Origin: Heyndrickxia shackletonii
GTDB lineage: Bacteria; Bacillota; Bacilli; Bacillales; Bacillaceae_C
NCBI RefSeq assembly: GCF_001420715.1
Contig: NZ_LJJC01000015.1
Coordinates: 74,779 to 138,778, forward strand
DNA: 64,000 nt
Direction: 5' to 3'
Part shown: positions 49,946 to 59,508 of the stretch, piece by piece
How the letters are laid out: each line of letters begins with the position of its first letter
Position numbering within the stretch: position 1 is the stretch's first letter
Position numbers and translations under genes: made by a program
The notes under the pieces: generated by a model
The model's database searches: none
What the model was told of the DNA's origin: nothing
The model's input: the letters and a program-made list of their open reading frames with translations, nothing else

Positions 49946-50221
49946 TCAAACCAATTTTTTCGTATAATATAAAACTAAATCATCATCTACAAAAACATAT
50001 GTACCCTTCTGAACTGGTTTACCATCATATTGAATTCCATTCCCATCTGGAATATATCCCAATTTCGTATATAGTCTCTGTGCACTTCCGTAGTCCTTAA
50101 AAAGACCTACACCAATACCGATCGTATTAGCCCCCTTTTGTAAAGCTGCTTTTTCCAACTCTATAATGATATTCGTTGCAATCCCCTTTTTTCTGTATAC
50201 ATCAAGCGAATATTCTTTAAT
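49946..50221 (-). pseudogene. C-terminal remnant of a second GNAT acetyltransferase
   Basis: The open frame from 50221 reads IKEYSLDVYRKKGIATNIII through GANTIGIGVGLFKDYGSAQR and LYTKLGYIPDGNG to a TAA. It holds the acetyl-CoA loop (YRKKGIAT) and the C-terminal half of a GNAT. The N-terminal ~70 residues are missing and an in-frame TGA sits directly before. An ATG at 50158 would start after the CoA loop, so no functional enzyme is expected. The region 50222-50488 has nothing recognisable. Confidence 0.75.
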
Positions 50222-50488
50222 TCACTGCCATAGCCACTAGAACCATTGCCTATCATAGAATGTTGAATCACCCGAACACCTCAAAAATCGTTTGTACTAT
50301 ATTACGTGATATTTAGGAAGATTGTTTCAATTTTTTAGAAGAAGCTAGAGGTTGGATAGGATATCCTCTTTTTACAATTAATTTTTGAGGACTTTATCGG
50401 TTTTACTAAAGAATGGGTACCGTTCTACAGCAGGAATAGAACAGTACCCTTCTCCATACGAAATATTGATAGTAAATATTTTTTATAA

Positions 50489-51100
50489 TCATTTTAAATA
50501 TTGCAGAATCATTTTTTCTGCAAGTAAAAAATTACCTCTATAATCATATTCCTTATCTATTACAGCATAATGTAAGCAAATACCATCAAGCATTGCCCAA
50601 AATAAACTTGCAAACGTTTCAGTTTCTACCTCTCTTTTGAATTCTCCATTTTTCTGGCCTTCTTGAATTATTTGGATCAGGAAATGTAGCATTTGATTTT
50701 TAAAATGCTCTTTCATAATATTTCTTAAATGATCATATCTTGATGAATTAATCCAAAATTCTAGGTCAACTCGAATAATGTTAGTCCATCCCTCAGTTGT
50801 AGTAACAGCTTCTCTATAGACACGTAATAGCTCAACAATTTTCTCATCAGCTGAACTAAATTTTTTAAACCGTTCTTGCAACTTACTAAATGTATGGTTT
50901 GTCCTTTGTTGCATGGAAGTAATATATAGATCTTCCTTACTCTTAAAATAAGTATAAACCATTCCTTTACTAATTCCGGATTTTAATCCAATATCATCTA
51001 TTGTCGTTAATTCATACCCTTTTTCTCCAAATAAAATTAATGCATTTTCCATAATTAACTGTCTCTTTTTTTCTTTATAAGACTCAGAAACCTTTGGCAT
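50489..51100 (-). CDS. TetR-family transcriptional regulator
   Basis: A 203-residue regulator. The N-terminal helix-turn-helix (ALILFGEKGYELTTIDDIGL, SGISKGMVYTYFKSKEDLY, about 20-62) is typical, and the C-terminal half is an all-helical ligand domain that resembles TetR_C members beside efflux genes. No target gene is adjacent: its neighbours are a broken GNAT and an intact tandem GNAT. AGGAGATGG precedes the ATG at 51100. Confidence 0.9.
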   Translation of the reverse strand: MPKVSESYKEKKRQLIMENALILFGEKGYELTTIDDIGLKSGISKGMVYTYFKSKEDLYITSMQQRTNHTFSKLQERFKKFSSADEKIVELLRVYREAVTTTEGWTNIIRVDLEFWINSSRYDHLRNIMKEHFKNQMLHFLIQIIQEGQKNGEFKREVETETFASLFWAMLDGICLHYAVIDKEYDYRGNFLLAEKMILQYLK

Positions 51101-51276
51101 TTAACCATCTCCTAATCAAGTACTGAAAACCATTTAATGTATTTTTAGGTTAAAATGCATCATTTTTTTCTAATCATCATTTTCCTTTATATTTACATGA
51201 ATTCCAGAAGAATCTATGACTAAAGGAGTTTCTTTTTCTAAGAAATGATTTCCGCTACTAAGGAAATATCATATTT

Positions 51277-52146
51277 TTAAATCAACTTATACATTTCATA
51301 CTGTTGTAAAGACCCTTTCGTAAAACCATGCTTTTTAAAGAAACCTTCAAGCAGACTGTTATTTGGAAATCCAGCTGACATTTTGGTTAATTGAAGGTCT
51401 TTAACTGCCTCTTGTAAAAGTTTTGTTCCAATACCTTTTCCTCTAAAGCCCTTATCCACCATTAAAAAGTTAATATTTCCGCTTTCTCCTATCGAGAGAG
51501 CACCTGCAGTTCTTCCATTTTCAAAGACAGCATAATAGTGGTTAGTTGGAATTTGAACAATAAATTCTAGGTCATTTTGCCAATTAATATGATAATTCCA
51601 TTCTTGTATATTTTTCTTAAACTCCGCAAAATCTATTTTTTCCACATTGAAAACAGAATGTGTATTTAATTGCTTCGCTTCGGTATTCGTATAATAGACA
51701 ATGTCATATATTTTTTCATAACCTAATTTTTGATAAAAATTTATTGCACGGTCATTACCTACAATCACTTCAAGAAATAATTGTTTACATCCCTGTTGGA
51801 TTGCTGCTTCCTCGTGGAGTTCCATTAATTTTTGGCTGATTTTTTTCCCTCTGTAATTAGGGTGAATAGCCAGAGCCCCACATCTCAGCGTTTTTATTGA
51901 CTCATAATTTTTAATCCCACCAAGTATAACCCCTACTGGTTGTTCCTGATCAAAAGCAATAAAGGAAATTTCTCGACTGTTACCTTCTGGGCCAAAAAAA
52001 CGACTAAGAAAACTTTCCATTGTAAATTGAAATTTTACTATGTAATCAGAAAAGCCATCCATAAACGCTTGAAAAATAAAACGATCCTCTACAGCTGAAC
52101 ATTTTTCATACCGAATTTGAGTATTATTAGCCACCATATACTCCAC
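51277..52146 (-). CDS. Tandem GNAT acetyltransferase
   Basis: A 289-residue protein with two GNAT domains. First half: ALAIHPNYRGKKISQKLMEL (~92-111), then FYQKLGYEKIYDIVYYTN. Second half: FLMVDKGFRGKGIGTKLLQE (~228-247). Both have the CoA-binding RxxGxG/K pattern. Substrate unknown. AAAAGGAGTGGAGT precedes the ATG at 52146. It is not clearly an operon partner of the TetR gene, 176 bases away. Confidence 0.87.
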   Translation of the reverse strand: MEYMVANNTQIRYEKCSAVEDRFIFQAFMDGFSDYIVKFQFTMESFLSRFFGPEGNSREISFIAFDQEQPVGVILGGIKNYESIKTLRCGALAIHPNYRGKKISQKLMELHEEAAIQQGCKQLFLEVIVGNDRAINFYQKLGYEKIYDIVYYTNTEAKQLNTHSVFNVEKIDFAEFKKNIQEWNYHINWQNDLEFIVQIPTNHYYAVFENGRTAGALSIGESGNINFLMVDKGFRGKGIGTKLLQEAVKDLQLTKMSAGFPNNSLLEGFFKKHGFTKGSLQQYEMYKLI

Positions 52147-52381
52147 TCCTTTTTAATATTTGTTTTTAAATTTCTAAAAAAACCGACTATATAGTTTTTA
52201 TTTTATCTGAGAGTTCCGAAATTGTATAGCGCAAATAATCATAACTTTTGGAGTTATCATTTAATAACCTTCGATTTAATGAATGATACTCCTCTCTTTA
52301 TAAACGTTTTTATTCATCTAATTATGTCTCTTCGATAAAAACAGAACTTTTAGTTGTGGAAAATGCAAAAAACTTTAACGT

Positions 52382-52412
52382 AAAAAAGTTCCCCGTCCAA
52401 ATAGGACGGGGA
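52382..52412 (-). terminator. Terminator of the membrane protein gene at 52504
   Basis: TCCCCGTCC (52390-52398), AAATA, GGACGGGGA (52404-52412); minus-strand tail TTTTTT. Confidence 0.9.
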
Positions 52413-52503
52413 CAACCTCATAAGAACCAATGCTTTCCCATAATGATTCGTTGACAATTACTGCTTATGACAACTACTCATTAGTCGGATTCTCAATTCT
52501 GTA

Positions 52504-53043
52504 TTATTTTCCTTCTAAATGGGGGATCTGTTTCTGTTTTCTTAGCAAAATCATATAGTAGACAATATAATAAGCAAACATGATTAGCATTAGCCCTGAA
52601 GTCCAGGAATTGCCTACAGAGTAACCGATATTTTGAAAATCATTCGGTTGCCCTTGTTGTAACTTTGCATAGGTTCCGCCTACGAATATTCCGTAAAATC
52701 GATAAACAAATCGAGCAAGAAATAGAAAAGTAACAATGCTCCCAATCCAAATATTAGGACGGTAATATAAACGATCTTCTCTTTGCTCAAAACTAGTTAT
52801 GGATGAACCATAATAAGCAAGAATAATTCCTAAAATAATTCCGACAATGTCAGATATTAAGCTGACTGGATGGGCAATCCCGGCTGCGAAAAATATTAGT
52901 CCAATAATAAAAAATAAAATCATTCTAAATAACATTTTCCCCTGATTCAAATGTTGCCACCCAATATTTCGTCGTACACGTCTATAAATAATCCATAAAA
53001 TTAAAGCGATAATAAAAATAATATTGTATGAATGCTGATTCAT
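52504..53043 (-). CDS. Four- to five-helix membrane protein, possibly DUF1453/CcdC-like
   Basis: 179 residues with hydrophobic segments at the N-terminus (NIIFIIALILWIIYRRV), around 45 and 65 (LFRMILFFIIGLIFFAAGI; ISDIVGIILGIILAYYG), around 105 and near the C-terminus (LMLIMFAYYIVYYMILL). The overall layout, with an RR after helix 1 and LYYRPNIWIG in the middle, recalls CcdC/DUF1453 proteins, but this is tentative. The ATG at 53043 follows GGAGGGTACG. The function is unknown. Confidence 0.65.
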   Translation of the reverse strand: MNQHSYNIIFIIALILWIIYRRVRRNIGWQHLNQGKMLFRMILFFIIGLIFFAAGIAHPVSLISDIVGIILGIILAYYGSSITSFEQREDRLYYRPNIWIGSIVTFLFLARFVYRFYGIFVGGTYAKLQQGQPNDFQNIGYSVGNSWTSGLMLIMFAYYIVYYMILLRKQKQIPHLEGK

Positions 53044-53136
53044 CGTACCCTCCATTTTTAAACAAATATTTTTGTTGTTACTATCTTACCTTGAAAACCT
53101 CCAATAATCATCTACCTTAAGATAGAATGCGAAAAT

Positions 53137-53167
53137 AAAATCTCTATCGGAGGATAGAGATTTTTTT
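53137..53167. terminator. Terminator downstream of the oligopeptide ABC operon
   Basis: AAAATCTCTATC pairs with GATAGAGATTTT over a 4-nt loop. T-runs on both sides make it bidirectional. Confidence 0.85.
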
Positions 53168-53273
53168 CGATAAATTGATAATATTGTATTGCACTCAAGG
53201 AACGGGACTTAAAACATTTCGCTCCATTTCCGCACTTGTTAAAAAAGCGGATGATGGACCTATCTCTCCGACG

Positions 53274-55307
53274 TCATTTCATTAGGGTTTCGCTGAAATG
53301 GCATGCGACCCAGCGGCCTTCGCGGACTTCGCGCCATTCTGGAACTTCTTTGCATTTTTCGGTGGCGATTGGACAGCGTGTGCGGAATCGGCAGCCGGAT
53401 GGTGGATCGATTGCACTTGGCAGATCACTGTTTAGGACAATCCGTTCCCTGCGGCGTTCTACCTTTGGATTTGGTATTGGAATAGCCGACAGTAGCGCTT
53501 GTGTGTAAGGATGTAATGGTTCACGATATAGTTCTTCTGATGGGGCCATTTCCACTATATTTCCTAAATACATTACACCAATACGGTCGCTGATGTATTT
53601 TACCATCGATAAATCATGGGCAATAAACAGGTAGGTTAACCCCTTTTCTTTTTGTAGCTTCTTTAAAAGATTTACTACCTGCGCTTGAATGGAAACATCC
53701 AGTGCGGAAATCGGTTCATCAAGAATCATGAACTCCGGCTGCACCGCAAGGGCCCTGGCAATCCCAATACGTTGACGCTGTCCTCCTGAGAACTCATGCG
53801 GATATCTGCTCGCATGCTCTTTTTGAAGTCCTACCAGTTCCAACAATTGCTGAACCTTATCCGCTCTTTCTTTCTTGGTTTCATATAAATGATGAATATC
53901 CATCCCTTCTGCAATAATATCTTCCACCGTTTTACGTGGATCCAAGGATGCATAAGGATCCTGAAACACCATCTGCATTTTCCGATGAACGCGATTTTTT
54001 TCTGTATTGTTTAAACTACCATGTATCGGCTGCTGATTAAAAATTACCTCTCCACCTGTAGCTTCATATAGCTTTAGAATCGTTCGACCAGTTGTAGATT
54101 TGCCGCATCCTGATTCTCCTACAAGTCCGAATGTTTCCCCCTTCATAATTTGAAAACTAACATTATCTACAGCCTTTAACGTAATTTGTCCACCTAATGT
54201 AAAATACTTCGTTAAGTTTTTCACTTCCATAATTGGTTCATTGGATGGATGACGTTCCATTAACGCAACGGATGATTCATCTTTTTTAACCAATGTAATG
54301 CCTTTTTCATTCACCGTAATAGGAGGAGTAACTTTAGGCGCTTTCTCATGGAGCAGCCAGCTTGCTGCATAGTGGGTTTCAGAAACCTTATACATCGGAG
54401 GCTCTAGCTCATAATCAATAGCCAATGCATATTCGTTCCTTGGAGCAAACGGATCGCCTTTTGGCGGATCCATTAAGTCCGGCGGAGAACCAGGTATGGA
54501 AATTAATTCGCCTGTGGTATCTAAACTTGGCATAGAACTAAGCAGTCCCCAATTATATGGATGCTTTGGATCGTAAAAAACATCATCCACAGTGCCTTTT
54601 TCAACAATTTTCCCTGCATACATAATGGCTACGGAATCTGCAATATTCGCTACTACCCCCAAGTCATGTGTAATTAAGATAATCGCAGTTCCCGTCTTTT
54701 TCTGAATATCCTTTAATAGATCTAAAATCTGTGCCTGAATGGTAACATCTAAGGCAGTTGTCGGTTCATCAGCTATTAAAATTTTCGGATTACATGCCAA
54801 GGCAAGGGCAATCATAATACGTTGACGCATACCGCCTGAAAATTGATGGGGATATTGGTTAAATCTCATTTCTGCATTGGGGATTCCGACTAATTGAAAG
54901 AGTTCCATTGCGATTTCTTTTGCTTTACTTTTACTTAATTTTTGATGCTTGATAACACTTTCCGCAACTTGTTTTCCAACCTTCATCGTTGGATTAAGAG
55001 CTGTCATCGGGTCTTGGAAAATCATAGAAATCTCTGAACCGCGAATACTCTGCATTTTTCTTTCGGACAACTGCACTAAATTTTGCCTATTAAACCAAAT
55101 CTCCCCTTGATCGATAGAGGAAATTCCTTCCGGCAATAATCGCATAATAGCCCTGGAGGTAACGGATTTTCCCGATCCTGATTCGCCAACGATTGCTAAT
55201 GTTTCCCCTTTTTTCAAGGTAAAATTAACACCTCGAATAGCGCGGACCGTCCCGGCATATGTTTTAAAAGAAACATGGAGATCCTTCACTTCTAAAATGT
55301 TTTCCAT
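53274..55307 (-). CDS. Oligopeptide ABC transporter, fused OppD-OppF ATPase
   Basis: A 677-residue protein with two complete nucleotide-binding domains. NBD1: Walker A GESGSGKS (~38), signature FSGGMRQR and ADEPTTALD. NBD2 from about 345: GESGCGKS, FSGGQRQR and LDEPISALD. Each has the oligopeptide C-terminal extension, the second with the cysteines CRFRTRCPIATEKC that can bind iron-sulfur. In most Bacillus oligopeptide systems OppD and OppF are separate genes. A single fused ATPase (GsiA-like) is unusual. ATG at 55307 follows GGGAGGCACA. Last gene of the operon. Confidence 0.93.
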   Translation of the reverse strand: MENILEVKDLHVSFKTYAGTVRAIRGVNFTLKKGETLAIVGESGSGKSVTSRAIMRLLPEGISSIDQGEIWFNRQNLVQLSERKMQSIRGSEISMIFQDPMTALNPTMKVGKQVAESVIKHQKLSKSKAKEIAMELFQLVGIPNAEMRFNQYPHQFSGGMRQRIMIALALACNPKILIADEPTTALDVTIQAQILDLLKDIQKKTGTAIILITHDLGVVANIADSVAIMYAGKIVEKGTVDDVFYDPKHPYNWGLLSSMPSLDTTGELISIPGSPPDLMDPPKGDPFAPRNEYALAIDYELEPPMYKVSETHYAASWLLHEKAPKVTPPITVNEKGITLVKKDESSVALMERHPSNEPIMEVKNLTKYFTLGGQITLKAVDNVSFQIMKGETFGLVGESGCGKSTTGRTILKLYEATGGEVIFNQQPIHGSLNNTEKNRVHRKMQMVFQDPYASLDPRKTVEDIIAEGMDIHHLYETKKERADKVQQLLELVGLQKEHASRYPHEFSGGQRQRIGIARALAVQPEFMILDEPISALDVSIQAQVVNLLKKLQKEKGLTYLFIAHDLSMVKYISDRIGVMYLGNIVEMAPSEELYREPLHPYTQALLSAIPIPNPKVERRRERIVLNSDLPSAIDPPSGCRFRTRCPIATEKCKEVPEWREVREGRWVACHFSETLMK

Positions 55308-55352
55308 ACTTTGTGCCTCCCTAAAAACTCTCATTATGATAGGCTTTCATAT

Positions 55353-56291
55353 CTATTTCCGCATTTTTGGATCAAAGGCATCTCTTAATCCGTCCGCCAA
55401 TAAGTTAAAACACACCATTAATGCCGTAATGATAATCGCTGGATATAATAAAAGATAAAATTGATTCCGCATCGCTCTAAAACCATCGTTAATCAGTACC
55501 CCCAAGGAGGCTGCAGGCTCTTGCAAACCAAGTCCAATGAAGCTAAGAAACGCTTCGGTAAAAATCGCACTAGGAATTGTAAACATCATATTAATAATGA
55601 TTAATCCAATCGTATTCGGAATCATATGATTCATAATAATTCGTTTATTGCCTGCCCCTAATGAGCGAGATGCGAGGATAAATTCCTGATTTTTATACTT
55701 AAAAATCTGGGCACGAACAAGCCTCGCCATATTGACCCAACCTGTGATAACCATCGCGACTGTAATGGTGATGATCCCTGGTTTCATCATCATAATTAAT
55801 AGAATCACGATGACAAGGTGAGGAATTCCTACTAAAACTTCAATCACTCTTTGCATAAAGCTATCTACTTTTCCGCCAAATAAAGCGGATACTGCTCCAA
55901 AGGTAACACCAATCGTTAAATCTAAAATACTTGCTAAAAAAGCAATATAAAGTGAAATTCTTGTCCCGTCCCATATCCGTGTCCATTGATCCCGTCCAAA
56001 TTTATCCGTTCCAAGCCAGTGATTACTATTAGGAGACTGATAGGTTTTAGAATAGTCCGTTTGATAATAGTTATAGTGATTCATATATGGACCCACAATA
56101 GCCAATATAATAATGAGGGCTAAAATAACTATGCTGACAATTGCAGCCTTATTTTTTTTAAGCCGAATCCAGCTATCCTTCATAAAGGATAAGGATGGCC
56201 TCGAAATTTTTTCAATATCCTCATGTTTCCTGCCGACTACTTGAAACAATTCATCAGGCAGGGAATCCATTTTTCGGTTTGCTTCCGCCAT
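55353..56291 (-). CDS. Oligopeptide ABC transporter permease (OppC type)
   Basis: A 312-residue inner membrane permease with six helices. NHWLGTDKFGRDQWTRIWDGTR is the conserved OppC/DppC motif before the core, and LASRSLGAGNKRIIMNHMIPN is the EAA loop that contacts the ATPase. An N-terminal cytoplasmic extension of ~45 residues precedes helix 1. It pairs with the OppB-type protein, whose stop is five bases upstream of this start, giving tight coupling. Confidence 0.93.
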   Translation of the reverse strand: MAEANRKMDSLPDELFQVVGRKHEDIEKISRPSLSFMKDSWIRLKKNKAAIVSIVILALIIILAIVGPYMNHYNYYQTDYSKTYQSPNSNHWLGTDKFGRDQWTRIWDGTRISLYIAFLASILDLTIGVTFGAVSALFGGKVDSFMQRVIEVLVGIPHLVIVILLIMMMKPGIITITVAMVITGWVNMARLVRAQIFKYKNQEFILASRSLGAGNKRIIMNHMIPNTIGLIIINMMFTIPSAIFTEAFLSFIGLGLQEPAASLGVLINDGFRAMRNQFYLLLYPAIIITALMVCFNLLADGLRDAFDPKMRK

Positions 56292-56296
56292 TTATC

Positions 56297-57232
56297 TCAC
56301 CCCTTTGCTCCACTAATTCGAATCCTTGGATCAATAACACTATATAGAAGGTCTATTACGAGCATGGTTAAAATGAAAAACGCGCTGTAGAAAAGGGTTA
56401 CACCCATGATGGTTGTATAATCATTAAACTTAATGGAATCAACGAACAAACTACCAATTCCAGGGATACTGAAGATACTTTCAATTACTAATGAGCCAGT
56501 TAAAATGCTTACCGCCACAGGACCCAAAATGGTGATAACCGGTATCATCGCATTACGAACAGCATGTTTGATAATGACTGTCCATGCGCTTAGTCCCTTT
56601 GATTTCGCTGTTAAAATATAGTCTTGCTGAAGGACATCTATCATTTCCGTTCTCATGAAACGAGCAATTAAAGCGACAATCATTAAGGATAGCGCAATGG
56701 TTGGCAGTATCGAGCTATCATAGCCTTCCCAAAAGGCAACGGGCAGGATTCCCCACTTCAAACCAACATAATATTGCAGTAATGCTGCAAAAACAAAATT
56801 CGGAATCGAAACCCCTATTACCGCAATAAACATGGTCAAATAATCCCAAAATGAATTATGCTTTAATGCAGCGACCATCCCTAAAATAAGTCCTATCGAC
56901 AATCCAAGAATAACTGCTTGTGCTCCTAATAAAGCAGACGGAACAATACGTTTGGCAAGCAATTCGTTTACGGATTGTCCTTTATAATAATAGGAAACTC
57001 CAAGATCACCTTTGACTAAGTTTTCTAGATACCTTCCGTATTGAACATATACTGGTTTATCTAGCCCGTACTTTGCCAAAAATTCAATTCGTTGCTCCTG
57101 TGAAAGAGTGGCCAGCTTTTCCTCATTAAAAGGGGAGCCTGGAAGCATCTTCATTAAGAAAAATGTGATGGTTGCAATTATCCATAACGTGACGATAATA
57201 TTCACGATTTTAATCCCGATAAACTTTTTCAT
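56297..57232 (-). CDS. Oligopeptide ABC transporter permease (OppB type)
   Basis: A 311-residue permease with six helices: an N-terminal FIGIKIVNIIVTLWIIATIT and a large periplasmic loop with LDKPVYVQYGRYLENLVKGDLG, typical of OppB/DppB. The EAA loop is TAKSKGLSAWTVIIKHAVRN, and the final segment YSVIDPRIRISG is standard for the family. It is separated from oppA by a long hairpin, probably giving more of the binding protein than of the permeases. Confidence 0.94.
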   Translation of the reverse strand: MKKFIGIKIVNIIVTLWIIATITFFLMKMLPGSPFNEEKLATLSQEQRIEFLAKYGLDKPVYVQYGRYLENLVKGDLGVSYYYKGQSVNELLAKRIVPSALLGAQAVILGLSIGLILGMVAALKHNSFWDYLTMFIAVIGVSIPNFVFAALLQYYVGLKWGILPVAFWEGYDSSILPTIALSLMIVALIARFMRTEMIDVLQQDYILTAKSKGLSAWTVIIKHAVRNAMIPVITILGPVAVSILTGSLVIESIFSIPGIGSLFVDSIKFNDYTTIMGVTLFYSAFFILTMLVIDLLYSVIDPRIRISGAKG

Positions 57233-57324
57233 GAAAACACCTCATCTTTCCATTTAAGGTAGAAAATCAATTAATGTAAAAGTTTCTCCTAATCTGCTGG
57301 AGTCATATGTTGTTAATAGAAATA

Positions 57325-57358
57325 GATTAGGAGGGGATAGAAGGATCCCCTCCTAATC
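57325..57358 (-). terminator. 14-bp hairpin between oppA and oppB
   Basis: GATTAGGAGGGGAT (57325-57338), 6 bases, ATCCCCTCCTAATC (57345-57358): a perfect 14-bp stem 5 bases past the oppA stop. The minus-strand tail is TATTTCTATT, not a clean T-run, so it may act as an mRNA stabiliser or partial terminator. Confidence 0.75.
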
Positions 57359-57362
57359 GGAG

Positions 57363-58991
57363 TTATTTATCTATTTTTACATATTTAAGTTCTAGCGTTG
57401 CTCCTGGAGCAATCTTTAATCCTTTGACTTTTGGATTAATCATATAGGCTCTTCCATCAAAATAAAGCGGAGTCATGTTACCATCTTCGATTAATAGTTT
57501 CTCAGCTTGAACAAACATATCTATACGCTTGTTCTCATCTTTTTCAACCTGTGCTCCATCGACTAAAGCATTATATTCCTTGTTGTTATAATTACCTCGA
57601 GATTGCGTTTTTGGATCTACCCATTCGTACATGAAGGTTAATGGGTCATTATAATCTGCACCCCATCTGTTCACGGCTAGCGTAAAGTCTCCATTACGCA
57701 TTGCTTCTAATCTTCCGCTGAAAGGCTTCGTTACGATGGATACGTCAACTCCAAGATTTTTCTTATATTCGCTTTGAAGGAAGGTAGCTGTATCTTTTGA
57801 TACTGAATCGTCTGATACTAATAGCTCAATCTTCGGTAATTTACCGCTTTCTTTAATTCCTTCGGCTAATAATTCTTTTGCCTTTGCAACATCTGGTTTA
57901 AATACATCCCCTGCAAGTTCACGGTAGGTTTTACCATCCGTACCATTCATACCTGCTGGAACAAGTCCCGTTCCAGGCAATGATCCGTTATTTAGAATGG
58001 TATCCGTTAAAATTTTCGGTTCCACTGCCAATTGAAAGGCTTTTCTAATTTTTTGATTATCAAAAGGCTTTTTCTTAAGGTTCGCTTGTGTGAAATAAGT
58101 TCGGAACATAGTTTCCGTACCAAAACCTTCTTTATCTTTATAAGAATTAACATCTGAAGATTGAAGATATACCTTATCCAACTTACCTGATTCATATAGA
58201 TTTAAGGCAGTGCTTGCTTCCTTAAGAACATCCATATTCACTGTCTGGACTTGGACATTCTTTTTATCCCAATATTTATCGTTTTTCTTTAAAGTGACAC
58301 CTTTTGCTTGATCATAAGAGGTTATAACATAAGGACCATTGTAGAGGATGCTGTCTGCTGTAAGTGCGAATTTGTCAAATCCAACTTTTTCAACAAATTT
58401 TTGATTCAAGGGAAAATACGTGACAAATGCAGTTAAACTTAGGAAGAAAGGTGTTGGCTGATTTAATGTGACTACAAGTGTTTTATCATCTTTTGCTTCA
58501 ACAGCGACTGCTGAAGCATCCGCTTTTCCAGCATTATAATCCGCTGCACCTTTTACAAATTGAGCGATGATAAATGCATACTGGCTGGCTGTATTCGGAT
58601 CCAAGGCTTTAAGCCAAGAATATTTAAAATCGGCTGCAGTTACAGGATCACCATTGCTCCATTTAATTCCGTCTCTTAGGTGGAAAGTATACGTAAGCTT
58701 ATCATCTGAAATATCGACGCTTTTTGCCATAGCCGGCTGTGGCTGGTTATCTTGATCCAAACGATATAGACCTTCCAGCGTATTATTTAAAATAGTGAAG
58801 GAGGTTCCATCCGTTGTTTTCACTTGGTTCAAATCCGGAATATCAGATTCTAATGCTAAATTTAAAACACTATCTTTTGCTTTTTCAGTGCCGCCATTTC
58901 CATTACTGGACGTAAAACCACCACATCCACTCAGTATGAGTGTTAGCAATACAACCAATGAAACGCTACTAATCCATGCCTTTCTCATCAT
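57363..58991 (-). CDS. Oligopeptide-binding lipoprotein (OppA type, SBP_bac_5)
   Basis: A 542-residue lipoprotein: lipobox LILSGC (Cys ~22), then a Gly/Asn-rich linker and a class-5 solute-binding domain. Family stretches are LESDIPDLNQVKTTDG, YTFHLRDGIKWSNGDPVTAADF (~90) and NPDPTF-like counterparts in the second lobe (FSGRLEAMRNGDFTLAVNRW, ~413). It captures peptides outside the cell for the OppBC/ATPase complex. ATG at 58991 or 58988 follows AAGGGGGAGT. First gene of the operon. Peptide range cannot be inferred. Confidence 0.93.
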   Translation of the reverse strand: MMRKAWISSVSLVVLLTLILSGCGGFTSSNGNGGTEKAKDSVLNLALESDIPDLNQVKTTDGTSFTILNNTLEGLYRLDQDNQPQPAMAKSVDISDDKLTYTFHLRDGIKWSNGDPVTAADFKYSWLKALDPNTASQYAFIIAQFVKGAADYNAGKADASAVAVEAKDDKTLVVTLNQPTPFFLSLTAFVTYFPLNQKFVEKVGFDKFALTADSILYNGPYVITSYDQAKGVTLKKNDKYWDKKNVQVQTVNMDVLKEASTALNLYESGKLDKVYLQSSDVNSYKDKEGFGTETMFRTYFTQANLKKKPFDNQKIRKAFQLAVEPKILTDTILNNGSLPGTGLVPAGMNGTDGKTYRELAGDVFKPDVAKAKELLAEGIKESGKLPKIELLVSDDSVSKDTATFLQSEYKKNLGVDVSIVTKPFSGRLEAMRNGDFTLAVNRWGADYNDPLTFMYEWVDPKTQSRGNYNNKEYNALVDGAQVEKDENKRIDMFVQAEKLLIEDGNMTPLYFDGRAYMINPKVKGLKIAPGATLELKYVKIDK

Positions 58992-59064
58992 ACTCCCCCT
59001 TAGTTTAAAGTGCTAAAGCTTGTCTAAAAAGTAGAATAATAGGATGCAGTCACTCATATGATGG

Positions 59065-59081
59065 TGAAAATTGGATTTTCA
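59065..59081. promoter_or_regulatory. Palindrome upstream of oppA (possible operator)
   Basis: TGAAAAT-TGG-ATTTTCA, perfect 7-bp arms, about 75 bases before the oppA start. The words resemble half of the CodY box (AATTTTCWGAAAATT) but in reversed order, so CodY is not claimed. The rest of 58992-59466 contains no recognised element. Confidence 0.45.
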
Positions 59082-59466
59082 TAGAGTTTAAGCATTCCTA
59101 ACATAAAAATACGTTAATGAACCTTACACATATGCAATTATGTCTTAAATATTCTAGTTCCCAATACATATGTAAGATTGATTAACATTAAAAATATTAT
59201 ACAAAGTTACGGAAAGATGGTCAACAGAATTTTATAAATATTATAAATAGTTTGAATTATGACGAAAGTTGTGTTTTGGAACTGAATCTGAAAATTAAGA
59301 TAGGTCATTGGATCTGTATCAGGATGGATAGTTAGGTCCCTTTTCCCAAGGTTTTTAAATTAAATTAGAAATGCATATTTTTTAGGAAGAATGACTGATA
59401 GAGGGTAAAACTTTCTTGTGCGATGGATTAAGTATAAACATGAGAGTTTTATAGATCAAAATCCAT

Positions 59467-59497
59467 AAAAAAAAGAAGGACGAGGTACCTGTCCTCC
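59467..59497 (-). terminator. Terminator after the beta-lactamase remnant
   Basis: AGGACAGGTACCTCGTCCT-type hairpin on the minus strand followed by eight T. It is another member of the GGGACA/TGTCCC hairpin family. Confidence 0.75.
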
Positions 59498-59508
59498 CTA
59501 CCTATCTC

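Noticed and set aside
59283-59297. CodY box upstream of the oligopeptide operon
   Set aside because: About ten of fifteen positions match the consensus, which is too weak in AT-rich DNA.
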